Source of the DNA: Xenophilus sp. L33
Lineage (GTDB): Bacteria; Pseudomonadota; Gammaproteobacteria; Burkholderiales; Burkholderiaceae_C
Reading direction: 5' to 3'
NCBI RefSeq assembly: GCF_009765735.1
Contig: NZ_LMUW01000049.1
Span: 1 to 64,000, forward strand
Length of the DNA: 64,000 nt
Part shown: piece after piece, positions 7,952 through 16,985 of the stretch
Layout: the number at the start of each line of letters is the position of its first letter
How positions within the stretch are numbered: the first letter of the stretch is position 1
Notes under the pieces: generated by a model
The model's database searches: none
What the model was told of the DNA's origin: nothing
What the model saw: only the letters and a program-made list of their open reading frames with translations
Translations under genes and position numbers: made by a program

Positions 7952-9982
7952 ATGACGACCGATACGCACGCCCTGCGCCGCCATCCCTGGTGGACCGGCT
8001 TCGGCATCGTGGTGCTGGCGCTGGTCGCGCTCGTCGTGCTCTTCGACTGGAACTGGGTGCGGCCGCCGATCGAGCGCTACATCTCGAAGAAGACCGAGCG
8101 CGAGTTCCGCATGTCCGACCTGCACGTCAAGCTCGGCCTGACGCCGACCATCCGCATGCGCGACGTGTATTTCGGCAACCCGCCGTGGGCGCAGGAAAAG
8201 GCGATGGCGCAGATCAAGCAGCTCGAATTCTCGGTCTCGCTGATGGACCTGCCCGACAAGATCCTGATCCCGCGGGTGGCGCTGACCCAGCCGAACTTCG
8301 ACTTCGAGCGGCTGCCCGACAACCGCAAGAACTGGATCATCGCGGAGCCCGACGCGACCCGGCCGAGCAAGCTGCGCATCAGCACGCTGTCGGTGGACAA
8401 CGGGCGCCTGCGCTATGCCGACCACGGCATGCCCTTCGAGCTGGACGTGCTGGCCAGCACCTTCGACCCGGCCAGCCAGGCCAAGGTGAAGGACGCCAAG
8501 GCCAAGCCCGAGAACAACCGCTACACCACGCAATACACCTTCAAGGGCACCTACCACGGCGCGGGTTTCAGCGGCTCAGCGCTCACGGGCGAGGTGCTGA
8601 GCTTCCAGGAATCGGGCGTGCCCTTCCCGCTCAAGGGCAGCTTGGTCGCCGGCACGACCAAGGTCGACGTCGAAGGCACGATCGCCGACGCGGCAAACAT
8701 CTCGGCGATCGACACACGGCTTCGCATCGAAGGCAAGACGCTGGCGAACCTCTACCCCTTCCTGCTGCTGCCGCTGCCGGCCTCGCCGCCCTACCAGCTT
8801 CAGGGCCACCTCGTGCTGGACGGCAAGCACTACACGATGGACGACCTGGTCGGCAAGATCGGCTCGACCGATGTCACCGGCAAGGGCTCCTATGTGGAGA
8901 AGGAACCGCGGCCGCTGTTGACTGCCGAGCTGCACAGCAAGCTGCTCAAGGTGGCCGACCTCGGGCCGCTGGTCGGGGTGCAGACCAAGGAAACCGACGG
9001 CAAGCCGGCCGCATCGCAGGCCGACACCAGCAACCGCCCCGCCGCCAAGGCCAGCGAGCAGGCCACCTCGACCGACCATCTGCTGCCCTCAGGCACCTTC
9101 GACGGCAGCCGCCTTCAGAAGATCGATGCCGACGTCACGCTGGTCGCGGCGCGCCTGGAGGTGCCGAACGCGCTGCCGCTGGAAAGCATCAACGCCGCCC
9201 TGCACCTGCACGACTCGGTGCTGAAACTGGCGCCGCTCGACTTCGGCTTCGCCGGCGGCACCATTGCCTCCAATGTCACCCTCGATGCGCGCAAGCCCAC
9301 CCTGCAGTCGCAAGTCGACCTGCAGCTGCAGGGCGTGCACTTCGACCAGCTGGTGCCCAAGAGCAAGACGCTGGCCAACGGCGCGGGCCGGGTCGGCGCG
9401 GTCATGCAGCTCAAGGGCAGCGGCAACTCGATCGCCGACGCCGCCGCCGTGGCCGACGGCCGCATCGCGGTGACCATCGCCAACGGCCGCATCTCCAACC
9501 TGCTCGATGCCGCCAGCGGCCTCAACGGCGGCAAGATCATCGAGCTGCTGGTGAGCGGCGACAAGGACATCCAGGTCAATTGCGGCGGCATCGCCTTCGA
9601 CGTCAAGGACGGCCGCGGCACCTCCAGGCTCTTCGTGGTCGACACCGAGCAGACGCAGATCCTCGGCACCGGCTGGTTCGACCTGGGCAAGGAACGCTTC
9701 GACATGACCGTCGCGCCCAAGCCCAAGCATGTCGGCCTGCTGTCGCTGCGCACGCCGGTGCGGGTCTACGGCAGCTTCAAGCAGCCCGACTACCAGATCG
9801 ACAAGGGCCCGCTGCTGGCCCGCGCCGGCGGCGCCGTCGCGCTGGCTGCCGCGGCGCCCTTCGCTGCGCTGCTGCCGCTGGTCGAGACCGGCCCGGGCCA
9901 GACCACCAACTGCAGCGCCGTCGAGCAGCAGGTCGGCACCGCCGCCAAGGAAGCCACGATGACACCGAAGCGCACCCGGTAG
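7952..9982 (+). CDS. AsmA family protein
   Basis: 676 residues. One N-terminal transmembrane helix (about 14-33) is followed by a long periplasmic region. AsmA signatures are visible at both ends: the stretch around IERYISKKTEREFRMSDLHV, and the conserved C-terminal beta-rich domain with GRISNLLDAASGLNGG and a LGTGWFDLGKERFDM stretch. AsmA-like proteins are thought to help move or order phospholipid at the cell envelope. A Lys/Ala/Thr-rich insert near residue 350 is probably a disordered linker. The DUF1622 gene follows on the same strand after 62 bp. Confidence 0.85.
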   Translation: MTTDTHALRRHPWWTGFGIVVLALVALVVLFDWNWVRPPIERYISKKTEREFRMSDLHVKLGLTPTIRMRDVYFGNPPWAQEKAMAQIKQLEFSVSLMDLPDKILIPRVALTQPNFDFERLPDNRKNWIIAEPDATRPSKLRISTLSVDNGRLRYADHGMPFELDVLASTFDPASQAKVKDAKAKPENNRYTTQYTFKGTYHGAGFSGSALTGEVLSFQESGVPFPLKGSLVAGTTKVDVEGTIADAANISAIDTRLRIEGKTLANLYPFLLLPLPASPPYQLQGHLVLDGKHYTMDDLVGKIGSTDVTGKGSYVEKEPRPLLTAELHSKLLKVADLGPLVGVQTKETDGKPAASQADTSNRPAAKASEQATSTDHLLPSGTFDGSRLQKIDADVTLVAARLEVPNALPLESINAALHLHDSVLKLAPLDFGFAGGTIASNVTLDARKPTLQSQVDLQLQGVHFDQLVPKSKTLANGAGRVGAVMQLKGSGNSIADAAAVADGRIAVTIANGRISNLLDAASGLNGGKIIELLVSGDKDIQVNCGGIAFDVKDGRGTSRLFVVDTEQTQILGTGWFDLGKERFDMTVAPKPKHVGLLSLRTPVRVYGSFKQPDYQIDKGPLLARAGGAVALAAAAPFAALLPLVETGPGQTTNCSAVEQQVGTAAKEATMTPKRTR

Positions 9983-10044
9983 ACGCAACCGGGCCGGCCG
10001 GCCAAACTGTTAGGCTCGGCGCCGCCCTCGTCACTGGAACTTCG

Positions 10045-10431
10045 ATGGAATCGACCTTGCACGAATCCGCAGCCTTCGTCTCCCGCCTGCTGGAAGCGGC
10101 GACGCTGCTGCTGCTCCTCGCCGGCGCGGTGCTGGCCTTCAAGAACCTGGTGGTCGGCCTGTCCCGCGGCGTGAAGACCGACGACGTCGTGCTCAACGTC
10201 TGGCAGGGCTTCTCGCGCTGGCTGATGGTGGGACTGGAATTCCTGGTCGCCGCAGACCTGGTGTCGACCGTGGTGTCGCCGACCTGGGACGAACTGGGCC
10301 GGTTGGCCACCATCGCGGCGATCCGTACCCTGCTCGGCTATTTCCTCGGCAGGGACCTGGAAGCGGCCCGCCGCATCGCGCGGGAGAACGCGGAGATGGC
10401 GGCGCAGCTCGCGGAACGCAAGCTGCCCTGA
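10045..10431 (+). CDS. DUF1622 membrane protein
   Basis: 128 residues. Hydrophobic helices lie at about 15-35 (LLLLLAGAVLAFKNLVVGL), 55-75 and probably 85-105, with the conserved LGYFLGRDLE segment before a charged coiled C-terminus (REIARENAEM-like). This matches DUF1622, a small inner-membrane family of unknown function. It is convergent with the MFS gene, leaving 13 bp between stops. Confidence 0.72.
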   Translation: MESTLHESAAFVSRLLEAATLLLLLAGAVLAFKNLVVGLSRGVKTDDVVLNVWQGFSRWLMVGLEFLVAADLVSTVVSPTWDELGRLATIAAIRTLLGYFLGRDLEAARRIARENAEMAAQLAERKLP

Positions 10432-10444
10432 GAGCCTCTTTCGG

Positions 10445-11770
10445 CTACGCCGGATCCGCCGCCGCTGCGGTCGCCACCGGCCGGGAGGCCTTCGCCGCCG
10501 CACCCGGCTTGCGGATCAGCAGCACCAGCACCGCCGCCAGCAGGCAGGCCGCGCCCGCGGTGTAGAGCGCCGGGTTGTAGGTCAGGAGCATCGTGCGGGC
10601 CAGGCCGCCGCCGTAGGCCGCCACGGCCGCGCCGAGCTGGTGGCCGGCGAAGATCCAGCCGAAGGCCAGGCCCACCTTGGCCGGGCCGAAGGAGGCGCCG
10701 GCGAGCTTGACCGTCGGTGGCACGGTGGCGATCCAGTCGAGGCCGTAGAACATCGCGAAGAGGCTGAGGCCGTAGATCGTGAACTGCGAATGCGGCAGCC
10801 AGAAGAGCGACAGGCCGCGCAGGCCGTAATACCAGAAGAGCAGCTTTCGGTTGTCGTAGCGGTCCGAGAGCCAGCCGGACATGATCGTGCCGACGAAGTC
10901 GAAGGCGCCCATCATCGCCAGCACCGAGGCCGCGGGCACCGCCGACAGGCCGTTGTCGCCGCACAGCGAGATGAAGTGGGTCTGCACCAATCCGTTGGTG
11001 CTCAGGCCGCAGATGAAGAAGGTACCGAACAGCACCCAGAAGGTCTTGTTGGTCGAGAACTCCTTGAGCACCAGGAAGGGCGTGCGGAAGGTCATCGGCG
11101 CGGCCGCTGGAGCCGCGGCGGCAGGCTTCAACGCCGGCACCTCGCCGAAGGGCAGCAGGCCGAGGTCCTGCGGCCGGTTGCGCATGAACAGCAGCGCCAG
11201 CACGCCGAGCGCGATGCTGCCGACGAACACCGGCACCGTGGCCGAGCGCCAGCCCCAGTGCTCGATCATCCAGGCCGCGAACGGCAGGAAGGCCAGCTGG
11301 CCGGTGGCCGAACTGGCGCTCAGCATGCCGATCACCAGACCGCGCCGGGCCACGAACCAGCGGTTCGCGACCACCGCGCCGAGCACCAGCGCGGTCATGC
11401 CGGTGCCGAGGCCGAGCATCAGGCTCCAGAGGATGAAGAGATGCCACAGCTGCGTGGCCTGGGTGACCAGCGCCATGCCCCCGCCGACCAGCGCCAGGCC
11501 GGTGCAGATGACGGCACGCAGGCCGTACTTCTCCATCAGCACCGCGGCAAAGGGCCCCATCAGGCCGAACAGCGCGAAGCGCACCGCGAGCGCCGAGGAG
11601 ATCTGCTCGGTGGTCCAGCCGAACTCCTTGCCCAGCGGCTGCATCATCGCGCCCGGCAGGCCGAGCGCGGCCGACATGGTGAGCATCGTCAGGAAGGTGA
11701 TGCCGGCGACCACCCAGCCGTAGTGGACGCCGCGGCGCATCAGCCAGTCGGACAACTTTTGAGCAAACAT
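10445..11770 (-). CDS. MFS transporter (OFA/monocarboxylate-like)
   Basis: 441 residues with about twelve hydrophobic segments. The N-terminal pattern HYGWVVAGITFLTMLTMS and the charged loop LMEKYGLRAV between helices 2 and 3 fit the major facilitator superfamily, closest in feel to monocarboxylate or oxalate:formate-type carriers. A central loop (about 205-230) is Pro/Ala-rich. The MarR gene 50 bp upstream reads in the same direction and probably controls it. Substrate unknown. Confidence 0.82.
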   Translation of the reverse strand: MFAQKLSDWLMRRGVHYGWVVAGITFLTMLTMSAALGLPGAMMQPLGKEFGWTTEQISSALAVRFALFGLMGPFAAVLMEKYGLRAVICTGLALVGGGMALVTQATQLWHLFILWSLMLGLGTGMTALVLGAVVANRWFVARRGLVIGMLSASSATGQLAFLPFAAWMIEHWGWRSATVPVFVGSIALGVLALLFMRNRPQDLGLLPFGEVPALKPAAAAPAAAPMTFRTPFLVLKEFSTNKTFWVLFGTFFICGLSTNGLVQTHFISLCGDNGLSAVPAASVLAMMGAFDFVGTIMSGWLSDRYDNRKLLFWYYGLRGLSLFWLPHSQFTIYGLSLFAMFYGLDWIATVPPTVKLAGASFGPAKVGLAFGWIFAGHQLGAAVAAYGGGLARTMLLTYNPALYTAGAACLLAAVLVLLIRKPGAAAKASRPVATAAAADPA

Positions 11771-11820
11771 GAAGCGGTTCCCGAAGGTTCTTGAAAAGGG
11801 TTGGTTCGGCAGGAAAGGAA

Positions 11821-12279
11821 TCAGGCGTCCGGATCGGCCTTGCCGGTGTCCGGGCCGAGCAGTTCGAGCGACTCGTCGATCAGCGCGTGCAGCGCCAGCA
11901 CCCGCTCGGGGCCCATCTGCGTGTTGAGCGATCGCTGGGCCTGGCGCCAGTAGCGCAGGGCCTCCTCACGCTTGGCCTCGCCGGCGGCCGTGACCGCCAC
12001 CAGGTGGCTGCGCGCATTGGCGCCCGGCCTGACCTCGATCCAGCCGGCCTCGATCAGCGGCTGGAGGTTGCGGCTCAGGGTCGAGGCGGTCATCTTCATG
12101 GCGCGGGCCAGGTCGACCGGCTTCACCGGCCCCAGCCGTGCGGTGTTGCTGAGCAATGAATACTGGCTGTTGCGCAGGCCCGCCCGCGACACCTCGGCGT
12201 CGTAGTGCTGGGTGAGGCGGCGCATCAACTGGCGCACCTTGGCATCGGTGCAGCCGTGGATTCGGGATTCGTTGGACAT
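11821..12279 (-). CDS. MarR-family regulator
   Basis: 152 residues from the ATG at 12279. It has the winged-helix core of MarR proteins: RNSQYSLLSNTARLGPVKPVDLARAM, then the recognition helix TASTLSRNLQPLIEAGWIEV and the wing RSHLVAVTAAG. Helices at both ends form the dimer interface. It precedes the MFS gene on the same strand and is divergent from the LysR gene at 12395. An ATGCATATGCA-like palindrome in the shared 115-bp gap is a possible operator. Confidence 0.87.
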   Translation of the reverse strand: MSNESRIHGCTDAKVRQLMRRLTQHYDAEVSRAGLRNSQYSLLSNTARLGPVKPVDLARAMKMTASTLSRNLQPLIEAGWIEVRPGANARSHLVAVTAAGEAKREEALRYWRQAQRSLNTQMGPERVLALHALIDESLELLGPDTGKADPDA

Positions 12280-12305
12280 CGGGGCGCGATTGTAGCAGTG
12301 ATTGA

Positions 12306-12330
12306 TGCATATGCAACGATTACATTGCAA
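12306..12330. promoter_or_regulatory. candidate MarR operator
   Basis: The gap between divergent marR and lysR genes contains a perfect 10-bp palindrome TGCATATGCA (12306-12315), and a TTGCAA half-site-like word at 12325-12330. MarR proteins often bind TTGC-N-GCAA-type palindromes. The call rests only on position and symmetry. Confidence 0.35.
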
Positions 12331-12394
12331 CCTTAGGATGTCTTCATCATCTTGTCTGTCGTCGAAGAACAAAGAGCGCGGCTCGCGAACTCGC

Positions 12395-13300
12395 ATGGAT
12401 CTGAAACAGCTCGAGTATTTCATCCAGGTCGCCGAACTTGGCAGCTTCACCCGCGCCGCCGAATACCTCGGTGTGGCGCAGTCGGCTCTCAGTCGCCATG
12501 TGCGCAAGCTGGAGGTCGAGCTTCGCCAGAATCTTCTGCACCGTGACGGCCGCGGGGCGGTTCCGACCATTGCAGGCAAACGGCTGTTGGCGCATGGCCG
12601 GGCAATCCTGCTGCAGATTCAACGTGCCACCGAGGACATGTCCCAGAACCGGGACACGCCGGTCGGCCACGTGGTCGTCGGCTTGCCGCATTCGCTCGGG
12701 CGGATTCTTACCGTGCCTTTCGTGCTCGAGTTCAAGCGTGAATTTCCGCTCGCGACCTTGAGCATCACCGAAGGTTTGACGATCCACCTGCATGAATGGC
12801 TGACAAGCAGCCGATTGGACCTGGCGCTGCTGCACGATCCGACGCCATCCTCCGCGCTCGAAACGGTTCCCATTCAGCGCGACGAGCTGTTCTTGCTGAG
12901 TCCGGCCAAGTCGCGGCCACGCAGGAAATCGGTCTCGTTGGACGAGCTCGCGTCGATCCCGCTCATCCTTCCACGACCTCCGCATCCCTTGCGGATGCTC
13001 ATCGAGACTCGCCTTGCCAACATCGGAAAGCGGCCCGTGGTGACGCTCGAGATCGACGCCGTCCCTGCGATCGCCGACCTTGTCGCGCAGGACGTGGGCT
13101 TCGCCGTGGTGACCAGGAATGCAGCAAGGGTCGCGGGCGAAGCCGAGAGGTTCCATTTCAGCCGGATCGTCGCCCCCGACCTGGGAAGCACCCTTGTGCT
13201 CGCACGCTCGGCCGAGCGCCCCGCTACCGCGTTGACGTTGCGCGTGCACGCGCTGCTTCGGGAATTCGTGCCGCTTCATCTGCAGCGGGCAAACCCCTAG
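12395..13300 (+). CDS. LysR-family transcriptional regulator
   Basis: 301 residues from ATG 12395. The N-terminal winged helix is typical (MDLKQLEYFIQVAELGSFT, then AAEYLGVAQSALSRHVRKLE), and a periplasmic-binding-like effector domain fills residues 90-290. It reads in the same direction as the RraA/amidohydrolase/Bug genes that start 150 bp downstream, and is the likely activator of that islet. Codon third positions are less GC-biased than in the flanking genes, consistent with recent acquisition together with the downstream genes. Confidence 0.88.
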   Translation: MDLKQLEYFIQVAELGSFTRAAEYLGVAQSALSRHVRKLEVELRQNLLHRDGRGAVPTIAGKRLLAHGRAILLQIQRATEDMSQNRDTPVGHVVVGLPHSLGRILTVPFVLEFKREFPLATLSITEGLTIHLHEWLTSSRLDLALLHDPTPSSALETVPIQRDELFLLSPAKSRPRRKSVSLDELASIPLILPRPPHPLRMLIETRLANIGKRPVVTLEIDAVPAIADLVAQDVGFAVVTRNAARVAGEAERFHFSRIVAPDLGSTLVLARSAERPATALTLRVHALLREFVPLHLQRANP

Positions 13301-13452
13301 ACGTTATCTCGGCAACGACTTTCAGCTATTCCGGTTTTGCCGTTTACGCGGGACGTCGAGGTTTCTACATTCGAATGCGAGGCAGCGTCGGGCGCTGCCG
13401 GAGCCGAAGAGTCGCTACCGATCCGAAGCGAGGGGCACATGGAGAATTCTCG

Positions 13453-14130
13453 ATGTCAATTGGTTTCAGAATCCTGAGCCGGGTCCGGCTCGTGGACCGC
13501 GCTCTGGTGGAGCGCTATCGGGCCGTCCCCGTAGCGACGGTCAGCGATTCGATGGCGCGCATGAGCGCCAGCGGATCGGGTCTGCGTCCCATGTATGCCG
13601 GCGGCACGATGGCCGGGCCGGCGTTGACGGTCAAGGCCCGCCCGGGCGACAACCTCATGGTGCACAAGGCGTTGGACATGGCCGAGCCTGGCGACATCGT
13701 CGTGGTCGATGCCGCTGGCGATCTGACCAATGCGCTGATCGGGGAGCTGATGGTGGCGCATGCGAGCCAAAGGGGAATCGGCGGCATCGTGATTCATGGC
13801 GCCGTCCGGGACAGTGCGGCCCTTCGGCAAGGAAGCTTTCCGATATTCGCCGCCGGCATCACGCACCGGGGCCCTTACAAGGATGGTCCCGGCGAGATCA
13901 ACGTGCCCATCGCGATCGAAGGCATGGTGATCGAACCTGGGGATCTTGTCGTCGGCGACGCGGACGGGCTCGTCTGTGTGCCCTTCGACGACGCCGCCGC
14001 TGTATTGGTCGCCGCCGAGCACAAGTTCCAGGCCGAGCAAAAGCAGATGGAGAAGATCGCGACGGGCACCAACGACCGAAGCTGGGTCGACGACACCCTG
14101 CGGCGCCTGGGCTGCGAGATCGCCCCATAG
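13453..14130 (+). CDS. RraA-family aldolase-like protein
   Basis: 225 residues, ATG 13453 preceded by GGAGAA. The RraA fold signatures are present: RYRAVPVATVSDSM near the start, GDIVVVDAAG in the middle, and HGAVRDS, whose Arg-Asp pair is catalytic in 4-hydroxy-4-methyl-2-oxoglutarate/4-carboxy-4-hydroxy-2-oxoadipate aldolases. Such enzymes split the aldol to pyruvate plus pyruvate or oxaloacetate. The companion amidohydrolase makes a role in a protocatechuate-4,5-cleavage-like pathway plausible. RNase E inhibition (true RraA) is less likely given the catabolic context. Confidence 0.78.
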   Translation: MSIGFRILSRVRLVDRALVERYRAVPVATVSDSMARMSASGSGLRPMYAGGTMAGPALTVKARPGDNLMVHKALDMAEPGDIVVVDAAGDLTNALIGELMVAHASQRGIGGIVIHGAVRDSAALRQGSFPIFAAGITHRGPYKDGPGEINVPIAIEGMVIEPGDLVVGDADGLVCVPFDDAAAVLVAAEHKFQAEQKQMEKIATGTNDRSWVDDTLRRLGCEIAP

Positions 14131-14156
14131 ACCACAAGCCGTTCAGGTGCCTTTTT

Positions 14157-15059
14157 ATGATCATCACAGACTCGCAGATCCATCTTTGGGAAGCCCATCG
14201 TCCGGAGCGACCCTGGCCCGCCGAAGAAGTAGGCAGCAAGGTGTTCGTCGCGGCCCCCGGAGCCCGCCCGCACCGCGAAGAGCCGCTCGGCGCGGAAGAA
14301 ATGGTGGGCATGATGAATGCCGTGGGCGTGACCCGCGCCGTGATCGTCCCGCCTTCGCCGGCAGGCGATCGAAACGACACGGCCCTCGAGGCGGTCGCTC
14401 GCTACCCGACGCGCTACGGCATCATGGGCCGCTTCAACCCTGTCGCGCCCAACGCCCGAGACAGCCTGCAATCCTGGCTGAGGCAACCCGGGATGCTGGG
14501 CATCCGGATGACCTTCCACAAGCCCCAATGGTCGTCCTGGCTCACGGACGGCTCGCTCGACTGGTTCTGGGGCGACTGCGAGCGACTCGGGATTCCGGTG
14601 ATGGCGCTGTTGCCCGGGCGCTTGGACACCGTGCCGGCCATCGCACAGCGATACCCGGGCCTTACCTTGATGCTGGACCACATGGCAAGGCGCAGTGCGG
14701 CGCGCGACGACGACTGCTTCTCCGACCTCGACGAGCTTCTGGCCCTGGCCCGATTCCCCAATGTTTCGATCAAGGCTTCATCGGCACCGTGCTACAGCAC
14801 GCAGCCCTTTCCCTTCGCCAATCTCACGCCATACCTGCACCGCATCTTCGACGCGTTCGGCCCGCGGCGAACGATGTGGGGGTCGGATGTCACTCGCTTG
14901 CAATGCACCTACGCCGAGTGTGTTCAGCACTTCCTCGGACATCTCGACTTTCTGCGAGGCAACGACCTGGAATGGGTCATGGGCAAGGCCATCGCAGCGC
15001 TCCTGAATTGGCCCGAACCGACAACTGTTCCCGGTCCCTGCGCGACGGAGCACGCATGA
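14157..15059 (+). CDS. amidohydrolase-family (TIM-barrel) hydrolase
   Basis: 300 residues. The N-terminal IITDSQIHLWE and C-terminal RTMWGSDVTRL, with LMLDHMARRS in between, fit the COG3618/PF04909 branch of amidohydrolases, which includes lactonases such as 2-pyrone-4,6-dicarboxylate hydrolase. The usual HxH at the end of strand 1 appears as QxH, a variant common in this branch. The gene is 26 bp after the RraA-like gene and its TGA overlaps the ATG of the next (ATGA), so the three are one operon. The lactone or amide substrate is unknown. Confidence 0.75.
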   Translation: MIITDSQIHLWEAHRPERPWPAEEVGSKVFVAAPGARPHREEPLGAEEMVGMMNAVGVTRAVIVPPSPAGDRNDTALEAVARYPTRYGIMGRFNPVAPNARDSLQSWLRQPGMLGIRMTFHKPQWSSWLTDGSLDWFWGDCERLGIPVMALLPGRLDTVPAIAQRYPGLTLMLDHMARRSAARDDDCFSDLDELLALARFPNVSIKASSAPCYSTQPFPFANLTPYLHRIFDAFGPRRTMWGSDVTRLQCTYAECVQHFLGHLDFLRGNDLEWVMGKAIAALLNWPEPTTVPGPCATEHA

Positions 15060-16048
15060 CTCGCCGCGCGCTCTCGCTCGCCTTCATTGCTTTTGCAGCC
15101 GTTTGCGCCGGCGTTTTCGCAGGGCCGTCATTCGCGGCACCATCGGTCGACAACTATCCGAGCAAGCCGATCAGGTTGGTGGTGCCGTTTCCAGCCGGCG
15201 GGGCGGTGGACATCCTGGCTCGTCTGATCGGACAGCAACTGACGCTGCAGATGGGCCAACCCGTGATCGTCGAGAACCGACCCGGCGCCAACGGGAACGT
15301 GGCGACGGAGGCGATGGCCAAGGCTCCGGCGGACGGCTACAACCTGCTGATCGCGGGCAACGGGTTGGCAACCAACACGGCGCTGTATCCCGATGCCGGC
15401 TACGACATGATGCGCGACCTCGCGCCCGTGGCCTATGTCGGCTATGCGCCGCTCATCATGGTCGTGCCGGCCGAGTCCCGCGCGCATTCGCTCCAGGACA
15501 TCATCGACCAGGCCCGAAAGACGCCCGGCTCAGTGACATTCGCCTCGGCTGGCAACGGCAGTGCCGCGCATCTGGGCTCCGAGCTGCTCAACTTCACTGC
15601 CAAGATCGACATGTTGCATGTGCCCTACAAGGGCGGCGCGCCTGCGATCGTGGACCTCATCGGCAACCGGGTGTCCTTCATGTTGCTCGATCCGCCGCAA
15701 TCGATGCCGCAGATCAGGTCCGGAAAGCTGCGTGCCCTGGTCGTCGGCAGCCCCAAGCGATTCGACCTGCTGCCCGATGTTCCAACCACCGCCGAAGCCG
15801 GCTATCCGCAACTCGAGACCACCGTCTGGTGGGGCGTCGTTGCCCCGGCAGGGACGCCCGCACCGATCGTGGCCAAGCTCAACGCCGAGATCGACAAGGC
15901 CCTCAAGCTGCCAGCGGTCGATGGTCGACTGGCGGATCTGGGAGTGACCCCTCAACCGGAATCCGTGACGCAATTCGACGGCTATCTGCGCAGCGAGATC
16001 GCCAAGTGGCAGGCCGTGGTCAAGCGTGCGGGGATCCGAGGCGACTGA
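15056..16048 (+). CDS. Bug/TctC-family tripartite tricarboxylate receptor
   Basis: 330 residues with a signal peptide (about 1-27, cleavage after SFA). The mature part begins with the Bug hallmark YPSKPIRLVVPFPAGG and contains GQPVIVENRPGANG, ADGYNLLIAG and HVPYKGGAPAIVDL. Bug proteins bind carboxylates or aromatics in the periplasm and feed TctAB-type carriers or sensors. No TctA/TctB genes are in this window, as is usual for the many orphan Bugs of Burkholderiales. It is translationally coupled to the amidohydrolase. Confidence 0.9.
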   Translation: MTRRALSLAFIAFAAVCAGVFAGPSFAAPSVDNYPSKPIRLVVPFPAGGAVDILARLIGQQLTLQMGQPVIVENRPGANGNVATEAMAKAPADGYNLLIAGNGLATNTALYPDAGYDMMRDLAPVAYVGYAPLIMVVPAESRAHSLQDIIDQARKTPGSVTFASAGNGSAAHLGSELLNFTAKIDMLHVPYKGGAPAIVDLIGNRVSFMLLDPPQSMPQIRSGKLRALVVGSPKRFDLLPDVPTTAEAGYPQLETTVWWGVVAPAGTPAPIVAKLNAEIDKALKLPAVDGRLADLGVTPQPESVTQFDGYLRSEIAKWQAVVKRAGIRGD

Positions 16049-16089
16049 CGGCGCTTCGGCATCGAATTCGCGACGCCGAGCAAACCGAG

Positions 16090-16971
16090 CTACGGGCGCC
16101 CGTAGAGCCGTTCGGGGTTGTCGACGAGGATCATCTGGCGGGTAGCGGCATCGGGAATCCATTCGCCGATCAGATCCACCAGATCGCCGTCGTTCGGCAT
16201 GCCTCTGCCCATCTTCATGACGTGGGGCCAGTTCGATCCCCACAGCAGGCGCTCTGGCGCGTGGCGAACCAGCGCACGCGCAAACGGGGTGACCGCGGCA
16301 AAAGGGTAGTCCTCACGCGTGCAGAAACCCGGGTTGGAGAGCATGACCCAGACGCGACCGGTATCGAGAAGCTCCAGCAGCGCCGTGAAGCCGGGGTGAT
16401 CGAGCCCCTGCGTCGCGTCGAATCGACCGAAATGATCGATGACGATGGTGTTCGGCAACGCGAGGAAAAGCGCCTTCTCCGCATCCAGTCCGCCGGGCGT
16501 GAAGGTGAGGAATTCCAGATGCAGGTCGGCGTCGGCAAGCTTGCGTGCGATGTCGGGTGAAGGCTTGGGCAAGTGGGCGTAGGCAGGCCCTCCGGCGAAG
16601 CGGGCGCCACGCAGTCCCTGCTCGCGCAGCGATGCAAGGGCGGCGGGTCGAATGTCGGGTTCGACATACGTGACGCCGCGAAACCGCTTCGGATAGCGTG
16701 CCAGCGTTTCGAGCAGGTAGCGGTTGTCGCTGCCGTAGCCGGCGCCGTTGACGATCACCGCCTTGTCGATCCCCAGGAAGTCGTGCTGCGCGATGATCCT
16801 CTCGGGCAGCGCCGGCTCGGATCGGTACGGATTAAGGGGATGAAACGGGTACTCCTGCGCCGGCCCATACACGTGTATCAGGCAATCCCAGGCGCCTTTC
16901 GGCAGTTGGAGCGTCGGCTTGCGTGGATGAGGATCGGGCGGGTCGGTGAGAGGCTTCGGATCGTCGGACAT
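16090..16971 (-). CDS. amidohydrolase-family hydrolase (LigI-like)
   Basis: 293 residues. The WDCLIHVYGP strand-1 motif, FLGIDKAVIVNGAGYG, IDHFGRFDA and LLWGSNWPHVM place it with PF04909 amidohydrolases near 2-pyrone-4,6-dicarboxylate lactonase. Two usual metal or catalytic positions differ: the first His of HxH is Leu, and the Asp of GSDWP is Asn. Since PDC lactonase works without a metal, activity is still possible. It lies downstream of the Bug gene at 16986-17981 on the same strand and is convergent with the plus-strand part of the islet. Confidence 0.72.
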   Translation of the reverse strand: MSDDPKPLTDPPDPHPRKPTLQLPKGAWDCLIHVYGPAQEYPFHPLNPYRSEPALPERIIAQHDFLGIDKAVIVNGAGYGSDNRYLLETLARYPKRFRGVTYVEPDIRPAALASLREQGLRGARFAGGPAYAHLPKPSPDIARKLADADLHLEFLTFTPGGLDAEKALFLALPNTIVIDHFGRFDATQGLDHPGFTALLELLDTGRVWVMLSNPGFCTREDYPFAAVTPFARALVRHAPERLLWGSNWPHVMKMGRGMPNDGDLVDLIGEWIPDAATRQMILVDNPERLYGRP

Positions 16972-16985
16972 GGGATGGAACTCGC